A stretch of DNA of 49,810 nucleotides from Pseudomonas fluorescens. GTDB taxonomy: Bacteria; Pseudomonadota; Gammaproteobacteria; Pseudomonadales; Pseudomonadaceae. Each line of letters starts with the position of its first letter. The first letter of the stretch is position 1. Of this stretch, positions 1-6,470 are shown in pieces. The notes beneath the pieces are model-generated. The model worked only from the letters and a program-made list of their open reading frames with translations. It did no database searches and was not told the DNA's origin. A program made the translations under genes and the position numbers. The DNA is taken from positions 1 through 49,810 of the forward strand of contig NZ_JAGGOF010000091.1 in the NCBI RefSeq assembly GCF_018614775.1, written 5' to 3'.

Positions 1-12
1 GTTTTGTTTGAT

Positions 13-93
13 AGGAGCAAGGCTTGCCTGCGGTGAAGTCAACGCAGTCGTTAAGAAGTGTGGCGCCTGTATCGCGAGCAAGCTTTGCTCCCA
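13..93. repeat. REP-like inverted pair (BIME-type) at the window edge
   Basis: Two short palindromic units lie head to head. One at about 13-37 contains GGAGCAAGGCTTGCC. The other at about 69-93 reads, on the opposite strand, GTGGGAGCAAAGCTTGCTCG. The second matches the REP core that recurs elsewhere in this window (38572-38661 and 30064-30083). It sits just downstream of the ampE stop, so it may form the 3' end of the ampD-ampE transcript. REP assignment is from pattern recognition of pseudomonad repeats, not from a search. Confidence 0.6.
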
Positions 94-125
94 CAACTGC
101 TGCCACACCACATGGGGTCGTTGAA

Positions 126-962
126 TCAGGCCAACACCGTCCACAACGCAAACCCGGCATACCAGAGCACCGCCGCACGCAACAGCAATTCCCACAGCCG
201 ATCCAGGCTGTTGAGGCCATCCGGCCCGGCCACGGGCTTGGGAATCTCGCCGGCCACCAGTCCGACCCTGTCGATGAGGTCGGCGGCGCTGATGTTCCAG
301 TTCAACAACTCATGCAGCATGACCCGGCTGACCGCGACGAAGTTGCCCACCAGGGCGAAGCTCGCGGCGAGCAAGCGCACCGGCACCCAATCGAACGCAT
401 GGCGCATTTGCCCGGCCCGCTCGGCGACACCGGGATTCTGGCTGTGCTCGGCGGCCAGCGCCAGCAGTCGATAGCTGAGGGCCGCGACCGGGCCTAGCAG
501 GAAGTACCAGAAAATCACCGCAAAAAAGCTCTGGTAGGCCTGCCAGAGCAAATACCCCTGGACCCGCTCCAACAATTGATCGCCGTCATCGGCTTCGATG
601 CCCAGGTCGCGCTTGGCCACATGGGCGGCCGCTTGCAGGTCTTCACGCCGCCAGGCATCGCGAAACGGCCCCAGGCCAGCCAACAGATCGCCGCGCCCCA
701 GGCTGTAAATCACCACCAGCAGGTGCACCGGTAGCGCCAGCAAGCCATAGGCCACCGGCTCCAGCACCCACAGTAGCAACGCCAGCAGCGCCACCGGCAG
801 CAGTACCATCACGATCAGCACCAGCCAGGGCCGGGTGGCCCACCGTGGGCCCGTCCCGAGCCTGTTCAATTCGTGCAGCCAACCACCGTCGCGCTGGACC
901 CGCTGGCGCAAGGCCGAGAATTTCTCGATCCAGACCGTCAGCAGCAACACCAGAAAACTCAT
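126..962 (-). CDS. ampE: AmpE-like inner membrane protein, regulatory signalling modulator
   Basis: 278 residues. It resembles AmpE, a polytopic inner-membrane protein encoded next to ampD and linked to beta-lactamase induction and peptidoglycan recycling; its biochemical role is not settled. Hydrophobic stretches are visible at about 45-90, 140-172, 195-212 and 258-278, with a short N-terminal hydrophobic start and a LGRGD motif near residue 90. The ATG overlaps the ampD stop in an ATGA arrangement (959-962), which indicates translational coupling. The family is related to CobD/CbiB-like membrane proteins. Length is normal for AmpE. The call rests on the ampD partnership and the membrane pattern together. 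Confidence 0.88.
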   Translation of the reverse strand: MSFLVLLLTVWIEKFSALRQRVQRDGGWLHELNRLGTGPRWATRPWLVLIVMVLLPVALLALLLWVLEPVAYGLLALPVHLLVVIYSLGRGDLLAGLGPFRDAWRREDLQAAAHVAKRDLGIEADDGDQLLERVQGYLLWQAYQSFFAVIFWYFLLGPVAALSYRLLALAAEHSQNPGVAERAGQMRHAFDWVPVRLLAASFALVGNFVAVSRVMLHELLNWNISAADLIDRVGLVAGEIPKPVAGPDGLNSLDRLWELLLRAAVLWYAGFALWTVLA

Positions 963-1519
963 TGTCCTTCCCCTTGTGTCAGGGCCGCACGGTAGCGCAC
1001 CCAGTCGAATGCCGGTCCCGGATCAGTCTTGCGCCCCGGAGCGATGTCGCTATGTCCACAGATGCGCTGCAGCGTGATTGCTCTGAAAGCCGCTTGCAAC
1101 TGCCGCGTCAATGCCAGCAAGGCGGCATATTGGGCATCGGTGTAGGCCAGATCATCGGTGCCTTCCAGCTCGATGCCCAGGGAAAAATCATTACAGGTCT
1201 CGCGCCCCTCGAAACACGAGACGCCCGCATGCCACGCCCGGTCCAGACAGGAGACAAACTGAGTGACGGCACCGTCACGTTCAATCAGGAAATGCGCAGA
1301 GACGCGCAGGTCGGCAATACCGGCAAAGTAAGGGTGTTCTGTGACATCCAGGCGATTCTGGAAGAACTCCTGCACCTTGCCCGTCGCGAATTGGGCCGGT
1401 GGCAAGCTGATGTTGTGGATCACCAGCAGGGAGATTTCGCCCTCGGGGCGCGCATTGAAGTTGGGCGAAGGGCAATGACGCACGCCCTCGCACCAGCCGC
1501 TCGCGGAGTCCAACTGCAT
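959..1519 (-). CDS. ampD: 1,6-anhydro-N-acetylmuramyl-L-alanine amidase AmpD
   Basis: 186 residues from the ATG at 1519; an upstream in-frame start exists at 1582, but family members begin at the MQLD sequence. AmpD is a cytoplasmic zinc amidase that cleaves the stem peptide from anhydro-muropeptides during cell-wall recycling. It thereby keeps AmpR-dependent ampC expression low. The amidase_2 fold and zinc ligands are visible: His35 in VIHN, His156 in CGHSD and Asp166 in KTDPGP, matching the known E. coli His34/His154/Asp164 pattern. The gene lies 59 bp after the DUF1631 gene and overlaps ampE, so the three are likely co-transcribed. Confidence 0.95.
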   Translation of the reverse strand: MQLDSASGWCEGVRHCPSPNFNARPEGEISLLVIHNISLPPAQFATGKVQEFFQNRLDVTEHPYFAGIADLRVSAHFLIERDGAVTQFVSCLDRAWHAGVSCFEGRETCNDFSLGIELEGTDDLAYTDAQYAALLALTRQLQAAFRAITLQRICGHSDIAPGRKTDPGPAFDWVRYRAALTQGEGQ

Positions 1520-1578
1520 ACAGGTTCCTTCGGTGACGACATTGAATGCCGCCAGTATGCCGTGATCGGGCGACGCGA

Positions 1579-3792
1579 TCACTTGCCGCGATTGAGCTGA
1601 CGCAGATTGCCCAGCACCGACTCCAGCGCCCGGTCGAACAGCAGGGTATCGTCCAACAGGCGCGCCGCCCCCCGGCGGAACGCCAGGGCCAGGCTGGTAC
1701 GGCTGTGCTCCAGCACTTTAAGGCCGGTGCGGTTGACGAAGATGTATTTACCGGTCGCCTCGATGATCGCCGCCAGCTTGCAGCGCAAGGTGTTGTCATC
1801 ATCCTCCTGGAACTCGACCCAACTGCCCAGGCGCAGCTGATCGACCTGGAGCAGGCCTACGTCGTCGACCGGCAAGCGCACCGCCGCACTGTCCGCTGGC
1901 GCCTTATGGGAGCCACGTAGAACGATTTTTTCCGACACTTCGACCATGACCGGCGAATCGGACGACCTGACCTGCTCCGTTGCCTGCCCCATGCGCTCCA
2001 GGGCCTGGACGTGCAGGACCTCCAGCTCGCTGAAAAAATCGCTGGTGGCAAATGGATCGAACGCCGAACGACTCAGGCCCTCACGCAAGGCCTTGAGCAG
2101 ACCCGGAACCATCTCCAGCAAACGCAGGCCGGCATCGGGTTCATCATGGGGTTGGACGCTCCAGACCAGTCGTTCCAGGGTCAAGGCGTCTGCCTGCCAC
2201 TCGGCCGAATACTTGCCGTGCTTGAAACAGGTCAACAGCAGCACCTGACTCCAGGCCTGCTGGACGAATTCCACCACCGCTTGCGGCAACACCTTGCCGA
2301 GCATGACGTGGTTCAACACCCCCTCGACCCGCAGGCGAGCCAGTTCGGCCTTGGCGCGCCCCTCTTCGGCATCACGGATGCGCTGTTCCAGCAGCTCGCT
2401 ACGGCGGCGCTCATCACTGGTGAAAGCGAGGAAGTCGGCCAGCAATTCAGAAAAAATCGCCGGGTCGTCGACGTACTCATTCAACAGTCGCTGCACCACT
2501 TGCTCGATGCGCAGGTAAAGACTGTCGCGCTGGTGATCATCGCAATCTCCCCAGCCCATCGCCGCCGCAGCGATTTCGTTGAGTAGCCGGCGGGCGGGAT
2601 GGTTACCGCGACTGAAGAAACTCTTGTCCTGAACCGCGACCTTGAGCATCGGGATTTGCAGACGGCCGATCAAGGCCTTGAAGGAATCCGGCAGGTTGTG
2701 GTCATCGAGGATGAACTCGAACATCATCGAGATCAGGTTGATGACGTCCTCATCAGCACCTTCGACCACTCGGGATTTGCCAGTCCTGACACTTACCCGG
2801 GTCAACAGCTGCTCCAACTGACCACGCAGGTCGAACTCGTCCTGCACCGTGGGCGCGGGCACGTACTGCTGCAGATGAGAGAGCAGCCGTAGCAGGTCTC
2901 GGGTGGAAATCGGCTGGGCCGGTGCGCTGGCTTCCAGGGTCGGCGCCACGCTGCCACGCACTTGCATCAACAGCTTCTGCAAGGAGACGAACACTTCCTG
3001 CACGCTGTCGTCGACTTCGGCAGCCATGGGCTTGGTTGCGACGTCGGCCTCGGGCCTGGGACTATCGTCGGGACGATCCGAAGCGCGCCGGGACGGCGCC
3101 GCCTTGAGCTCCGGCAAAATACCGGTGGCCACCAGCAACTGATTGGCCTCGGCGTAGAGCTGATCGCACTCACTGAGCACATAACGCTCGAACAGCTTGA
3201 GCAGGATCAACTTGACCTTGATCCCTACGCCCAGGTTGCGCCCGGCCTGCAGGAAGTTCTCACACAGCAACGCAGGGCTCAGGGGGTTATGCGGGTTCGC
3301 CAACGGCCGGGCCAGCAACGCACTGAGGCGCGCCGTCAATTGTTCTAGAGAAAGGCCATCGCGCCTGAGCACCCGGGTGACCATGGCTTCCACCGCCAGA
3401 TGCCGTTCCAGTTCGTCGTGAGTGGGTTGGGACGGGGGGCCAGAGGACAGCACCGGCGCAAGGGTGGCCTGGGTGAGATCGTACTGGGCAAGCCTGACGA
3501 ACGCCTCGAAAAACTGCTCGATAAATTCGCGCTCGATACTTTTGCGTTTCAGGCGCAAGTCCCGCATGGCTTCGAAGAACAGATTCTGTTCGATATCGTC
3601 GCGCGCGCGGTCGGCCATTTCGAACAACGTATCGTCGGCGTTATCGAACAACCCCTGCAAACCCAGGCGCAACTGTTGAGCGGCCTTGTCGCGAACCTGG
3701 AGCAGAATCACCGGCAGGCGCGGGAGCGGCGAGCGATTCGCCTGATCGGCAGATACCTTGTGTAAAGGCACCACATTCCCGTCGTTGTGCAT
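1579..3792 (-). CDS. DUF1631 family protein
   Basis: 737 residues with a good ribosome site (GGAGATCAGG directly before the ATG). It matches the DUF1631 family, which database records often mislabel as thymidine phosphorylase; nothing in the sequence supports that enzyme. Most of the chain looks alpha-helical and charged, without membrane spans or a signal peptide. The last 100 residues have a different, beta-rich character (LGSWVEF, KYIFVNRTGLKV, RALESVL) resembling a PilZ-like or Tudor-like small barrel. It sits upstream of ampD-ampE and divergent from nadC. A role in c-di-GMP or RNA binding is possible but unproven; the function is unknown. Confidence 0.8.
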   Translation of the reverse strand: MHNDGNVVPLHKVSADQANRSPLPRLPVILLQVRDKAAQQLRLGLQGLFDNADDTLFEMADRARDDIEQNLFFEAMRDLRLKRKSIEREFIEQFFEAFVRLAQYDLTQATLAPVLSSGPPSQPTHDELERHLAVEAMVTRVLRRDGLSLEQLTARLSALLARPLANPHNPLSPALLCENFLQAGRNLGVGIKVKLILLKLFERYVLSECDQLYAEANQLLVATGILPELKAAPSRRASDRPDDSPRPEADVATKPMAAEVDDSVQEVFVSLQKLLMQVRGSVAPTLEASAPAQPISTRDLLRLLSHLQQYVPAPTVQDEFDLRGQLEQLLTRVSVRTGKSRVVEGADEDVINLISMMFEFILDDHNLPDSFKALIGRLQIPMLKVAVQDKSFFSRGNHPARRLLNEIAAAAMGWGDCDDHQRDSLYLRIEQVVQRLLNEYVDDPAIFSELLADFLAFTSDERRRSELLEQRIRDAEEGRAKAELARLRVEGVLNHVMLGKVLPQAVVEFVQQAWSQVLLLTCFKHGKYSAEWQADALTLERLVWSVQPHDEPDAGLRLLEMVPGLLKALREGLSRSAFDPFATSDFFSELEVLHVQALERMGQATEQVRSSDSPVMVEVSEKIVLRGSHKAPADSAAVRLPVDDVGLLQVDQLRLGSWVEFQEDDDNTLRCKLAAIIEATGKYIFVNRTGLKVLEHSRTSLALAFRRGAARLLDDTLLFDRALESVLGNLRQLNRGK

Positions 3793-4089
3793 CCTGATCT
3801 CCTGGCACGGTGTTCTTCGGCTGGCAACGTCAAATACATGACGTCAATCGAAAGGCGGATTATGTCCAAAAGGACGCTGTGGTACCAGCGCTACTCTGTG
3901 ATGCGCCTCGAAATACCGCGCAACAAGTGACCCGGAAAACACGCAAATGTTGCGAGGAGGCGACCAAATGCAGGTTCGATCCGCCACATCCCAGCATGAC
4001 GACAAAAGACGACATCAAAATGGAACAGTATTTGTGAGACTGGCCACCGGTGGCCCTATAATCGGGCCACTTTGTTTGTGGAGCCCGTT
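3793..4089. other. Divergent intergenic region between the DUF1631 gene and nadC
   Basis: About 300 bases without a credible gene. It carries the DUF1631 ribosome site at its left edge and the nadC promoter at its right edge. An ACGTCAA motif occurs twice near 3827-3846. I see no terminator, RNA gene or repeat element. Confidence 0.5.
4032..4062 (+). promoter_or_regulatory. Sigma-70-type promoter of nadC
   Basis: A perfect -10 hexamer TATAAT lies at 4057-4062. The best -35 match is TTGTGA at 4032-4037 with a long 19-base spacer, so the -35 is tentative. The predicted start near 4069 leaves a leader of about 20 bases before the nadC ATG at 4090, long enough for its GTGGAG ribosome site. Confidence 0.6.
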
Positions 4090-4938
4090 ATGCCGAATCT
4101 ACGTCTCGCCGATCTGACCGCCGAAATCGAAGCCAATGTGCGCCGTGCGTTGCTCGAAGACATCGGCAGCGGCGACATCACCGCGCAACTGATCCCCGCC
4201 GAACGCCTGGCCAAGGCCACCATCATCACCCGCGACGCCGCCGTCATCAGCGGCACGGCTTGGGTCGATGCGGTGTTCCGGCAACTGGACCCGCGTGTCG
4301 CGGTGCATTGGCAAGTGCGCGACGGCGACCGGGTGAGCCCCGACCAGGCGTTGTTCCATCTGGAAGGCCCGGCCCGCTCGCTGCTGAGCGGCGAGCGCAG
4401 CGCACTGAACTTCCTGCAAATGCTCTCGGGCGTCGCCACCCGGGCCCGCTACCTGGCCGATTTTGTCGCCGATACCCAGGTCAAGCTGCTGGACACCCGC
4501 AAGACCCTGCCCGGGCTGCGCCTGGCGCAGAAATACGCGGTCACCTGCGGCGGTTGCCACAACCACCGCATCGGCCTGTATGACGCGTTCCTGATCAAGG
4601 AAAACCACATCGCCGCCTGCGGCGGGATCGCCCAGGCCATCGCGGCCGCCCACAAGATTGCTCCGGGCAAACCGGTGGAAATCGAAGTGGAAAGCCTGGC
4701 GGAACTGAAAGAAGCCCTGGCGGCCAATGCCGACATCATCATGCTCGACGAACTGAGCCTGGATGACATGCGTGAAGCCGTACGCCTGAACGGCGGCAAG
4801 GCGAAGCTGGAGGCCAGCGGCGGGATCAACGAAAGCACGTTACGCCCGATTGCCGAGACCGGGGTGGACTACATCTCGATCGGGGCAATGACCAAGGATG
4901 TGAAGGCTGTGGATCTGTCGATGCGGCTCAGTCTTTGA
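4090..4938 (+). CDS. nadC: Nicotinate-nucleotide diphosphorylase (carboxylating)
   Basis: 282 residues from the ATG at 4090; a TTG six codons upstream is rejected because the ribosome site GTGGAG lies between the two. NadC (quinolinate phosphoribosyltransferase) converts quinolinate and PRPP to nicotinate mononucleotide, CO2 and pyrophosphate in NAD synthesis. Visible family features are the N-terminal LLEDIGSGDIT segment (about 22-31), DTRKTLPGLR with the substrate-binding Arg137/Lys138, GGCHNHR near 154-160, and the C-terminal EASGGI and ISIGA phosphate-binding strands of the barrel. Length is typical. It is transcribed alone and ends at a strong inverted repeat. Confidence 0.97.
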   Translation: MPNLRLADLTAEIEANVRRALLEDIGSGDITAQLIPAERLAKATIITRDAAVISGTAWVDAVFRQLDPRVAVHWQVRDGDRVSPDQALFHLEGPARSLLSGERSALNFLQMLSGVATRARYLADFVADTQVKLLDTRKTLPGLRLAQKYAVTCGGCHNHRIGLYDAFLIKENHIAACGGIAQAIAAAHKIAPGKPVEIEVESLAELKEALAANADIIMLDELSLDDMREAVRLNGGKAKLEASGGINESTLRPIAETGVDYISIGAMTKDVKAVDLSMRLSL

Positions 4939-4957
4939 GGGGCAGCTGCAAGCCTTG

Positions 4958-5011
4958 AGCTACAAGCTGCAAGCTGTTCCGTGCTTGGCTTGCAGCTTGC
5001 AGCTTGTAGCT
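4958..5011. terminator. 17-bp perfect inverted repeat between convergent nadC and the DUF6388 gene
   Basis: The arm AGCTACAAGCTGCAAGC at 4958-4974 is repeated in perfect inverted orientation at 4995-5011, with a 20-base loop. The arms are built from AGCT/GCAAGC units, and similar copies continue just upstream. TTTTAAA follows the right arm. Placement between two convergent stop codons suggests a bidirectional terminator, and its composition suggests a dispersed intergenic repeat. Confidence 0.7.
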
Positions 5012-5015
5012 GCTT

Positions 5016-5321
5016 TTAAACAACCAGATTATTCATCTCGCAGTATTCATCCCACTCCACACCCAGCACCTCGGCCGCTTCCTTGTGCAACGCAAGGCGT
5101 TGCGTCTCGAATTCTTCAGGCGTGCTGGTGTATTTGAGTGTCAGTTCCCAAGGCTGCAATCCCTGGGCTTCGGCCTCGTCCTCGAACGCCCATTGAAGCT
5201 GGTCTTTCTGGTCGTCAGCGCTCAGGTTCTTGATTTCTTCCAGTAACTGAGGCGTGTCCAGGGCGTATTGGCGCAGCGCTTCTTCGTGTCTGGCTTCTTG
5301 CGTCAGTTCTTTAGCGGTCAT
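5016..5321 (-). CDS. Small acidic protein, DUF6388-like
   Basis: 101 residues, acidic and rich in Glu, Leu and Ala, probably all helical, with no signal peptide or membrane span. Central and C-terminal segments (AFEDEAEAQGLQPWELTL and LGVEWDEYCEMNNL) resemble the DUF6388 family of small pseudomonad proteins; this naming is from memory. Function is unknown. The gene is convergent with nadC, sharing the inverted repeat at its stop. Its ribosome site is weak (GAGAA). It appears to be a single-gene transcript. Confidence 0.65.
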   Translation of the reverse strand: MTAKELTQEARHEEALRQYALDTPQLLEEIKNLSADDQKDQLQWAFEDEAEAQGLQPWELTLKYTSTPEEFETQRLALHKEAAEVLGVEWDEYCEMNNLVV

Positions 5322-5612
5322 GTCGTTCTCGTTGATCGGAGGAATGGAGGATGGATCTGGATCATCAAGGATCTCTCTGCGCAGAAAACCGTTACAAGCC
5401 CGGTTTACCTGGCCTTCAGAACCATTCGGGGATCATCTGAAAACAATGCTGTGTGTCTTTCTGGGACAAGGAATCCTAGCAGACACGCAAGCGAGTGCAA
5501 CAACCGGAACCAGATGGAACAGCACATTATTTGCCTGTTACAGTTTCGCGTTTCACACGTGCTACTTCGCCCCGTATAAATATTCGGGAATTTGATGGGT
5601 AAAACCTTCTCA
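5322..5612. other. AT-richer gap upstream of hicAB
   Basis: About 290 bases with no credible gene. Base composition is visibly lower in GC than the flanking housekeeping genes. It should contain the promoter of the DUF6388 gene on the minus strand, but I see no clear hexamers. No repeat or RNA gene recognised. Confidence 0.4.
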
Positions 5613-5641
5613 TTGACCATCCAGGAACATGCAACTATATT
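5613..5641 (+). promoter_or_regulatory. Sigma-70 promoter of hicAB
   Basis: TTGACC at 5613-5618 and TATATT at 5636-5641 are separated by exactly 17 bases, each one mismatch from consensus. The expected transcript start near 5648 fits the hicA ATG at 5664 and argues against the longer reading frame that starts at 5592. In this family the HicB antitoxin or the complex normally represses such a promoter; no operator palindrome is obvious. Confidence 0.7.
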
Positions 5642-5663
5642 CAGTCGCAACACAAGAGCACAC

Positions 5664-5915
5664 ATGTCAAAAAATGAAAAGCTACTGGCAAAGCTACTCA
5701 ACGGCCAAGGCACTTTCACCTGGTCAGAGCTTGTCACCCTGTTATGTCGCCTGGGTTACTCCCAACTGGAGGGCTCGGGCAGCCGGGTCAAATTTGAGAA
5801 TGGGAACCCAAGTGCGATGATCAACTTGCACAAGCCGCATCCAGGCAATGAGCTCAAAGCGTACATACGTCGCCAAATCATCGAGCAATTGAGAGCGGGA
5901 GGCCTGATTCCATGA
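5664..5915 (+). CDS. hicA: HicA-family toxin (predicted mRNA interferase)
   Basis: 83 residues. It fits the HicA double-stranded-RNA-binding-like toxin fold. The N-terminal helix (WSELVTLLCRLGY) is followed by the conserved turn GSGSRVKF. A LHKPHPGNELK segment comes next, then the C-terminal helix (YIRRQIIEQLRAGGLI). This is the HicA branch carrying GSR...HKPHP. HicA toxins cleave mRNA and tmRNA independently of translation. The family histidine in the GSxH position is replaced here, so the catalytic histidine is probably one of those in HKPHP; this is inference. The stop overlaps the hicB ATG (ATGA at 5912-5915). Codon use and base composition suggest horizontal origin. Confidence 0.85.
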   Translation: MSKNEKLLAKLLNGQGTFTWSELVTLLCRLGYSQLEGSGSRVKFENGNPSAMINLHKPHPGNELKAYIRRQIIEQLRAGGLIP

Positions 5916-6253
5916 GCGCCCAGCTGCAATACCAAGGCTATATTGGCTCAATTGAAGCAAGCACAGAGGACAAATGTCTGTTTGGAAAGCTGCTATTCAT
6001 TCGGGCACTGGTGAGCTATGAGGGGCAAACAGTGGCCGAGCTGGAAACAGCTTTTCGCGAAGCAGTTGATGATTATTTGCAGACCTGTCGCCATCTCGGG
6101 CAGGAGCCAGAAATACCCTGCAAAGGGTCGTTCAATGTCCGCATTGGGCACGACCTGCATCTGGCGGTAGCTTTGGCTGCGACCCGTAAAAATGTGTCGT
6201 TGAACGATTTGACACGCCAGGCATTAAGCGAATACTTACAGCATCACGCTTAA
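5912..6253 (+). CDS. hicB: HicB-family antitoxin
   Basis: 113 residues. The N-terminal part (YIGSIEASTEDKCLFGKLLFI, then VAELETAFREAVDDYL) is the degenerate RNase-H-like domain that neutralises HicA. The C-terminal part is a ribbon-helix-helix DNA-binding segment (GSFNVRIG, LAVALAATRK, SLNDLTRQALSEYL, about 70-110). The ATG overlaps the hicA stop, so the pair is translationally coupled with the toxin first, as is usual for HicAB. By family knowledge HicB also represses the operon promoter. tRNA-Thr lies 15 bp downstream on the other strand. Confidence 0.85.
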   Translation: MSAQLQYQGYIGSIEASTEDKCLFGKLLFIRALVSYEGQTVAELETAFREAVDDYLQTCRHLGQEPEIPCKGSFNVRIGHDLHLAVALAATRKNVSLNDLTRQALSEYLQHHA

Positions 6254-6268
6254 AAAGCCAAAAGGGCC

Positions 6269-6344
6269 TGGTGCCCGAGACAGGAATCGAACCTGCGACC
6301 TTCGCGTTACGAGTGCGCTGCTCTACCGACTGAGCTACACGGGC
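6269..6344 (-). tRNA. tRNA-Thr (anticodon CGT)
   Basis: A complete 76-base cloverleaf including the encoded CCA end (6269-6271). The acceptor stem GCCCGTG pairs with its partner near the CCA. D-arm GCTC/GAGC, T-arm GCAGG/CCTGT and anticodon loop CTCGTAA are all present, giving anticodon CGT. The anticodon stem carries A31-C39 and G27-A43 non-canonical pairs; the latter is also in the E. coli tRNA-Thr(CGU) as I remember it. It lies between hicB and the pnp terminator. Confidence 0.95.
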
Positions 6345-6415
6345 GGTGAGCTAACCTAGCATCGCGCCCTGTGGACAGGCAACCTGCGCCGCAGGGTTTT
6401 TCAAGCACACAGCAA

Positions 6416-6440
6416 AACGCCCCGAACCAGTCGGGGCGTT
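6416..6440 (-). terminator. Rho-independent terminator of pnp
   Basis: Ten-base arms AACGCCCCGA (6416-6425) and TCGGGGCGTT (6431-6440) enclose the 5-base loop ACCAG. On the minus strand the stem is followed by a short T tract. It lies 31 bp past the pnp stop and closes the long cluster that begins at tpiA. Confidence 0.85.
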
Positions 6441-6470
6441 TGCTTGTTCAGCGCTCAGGCGACGGGGTGA

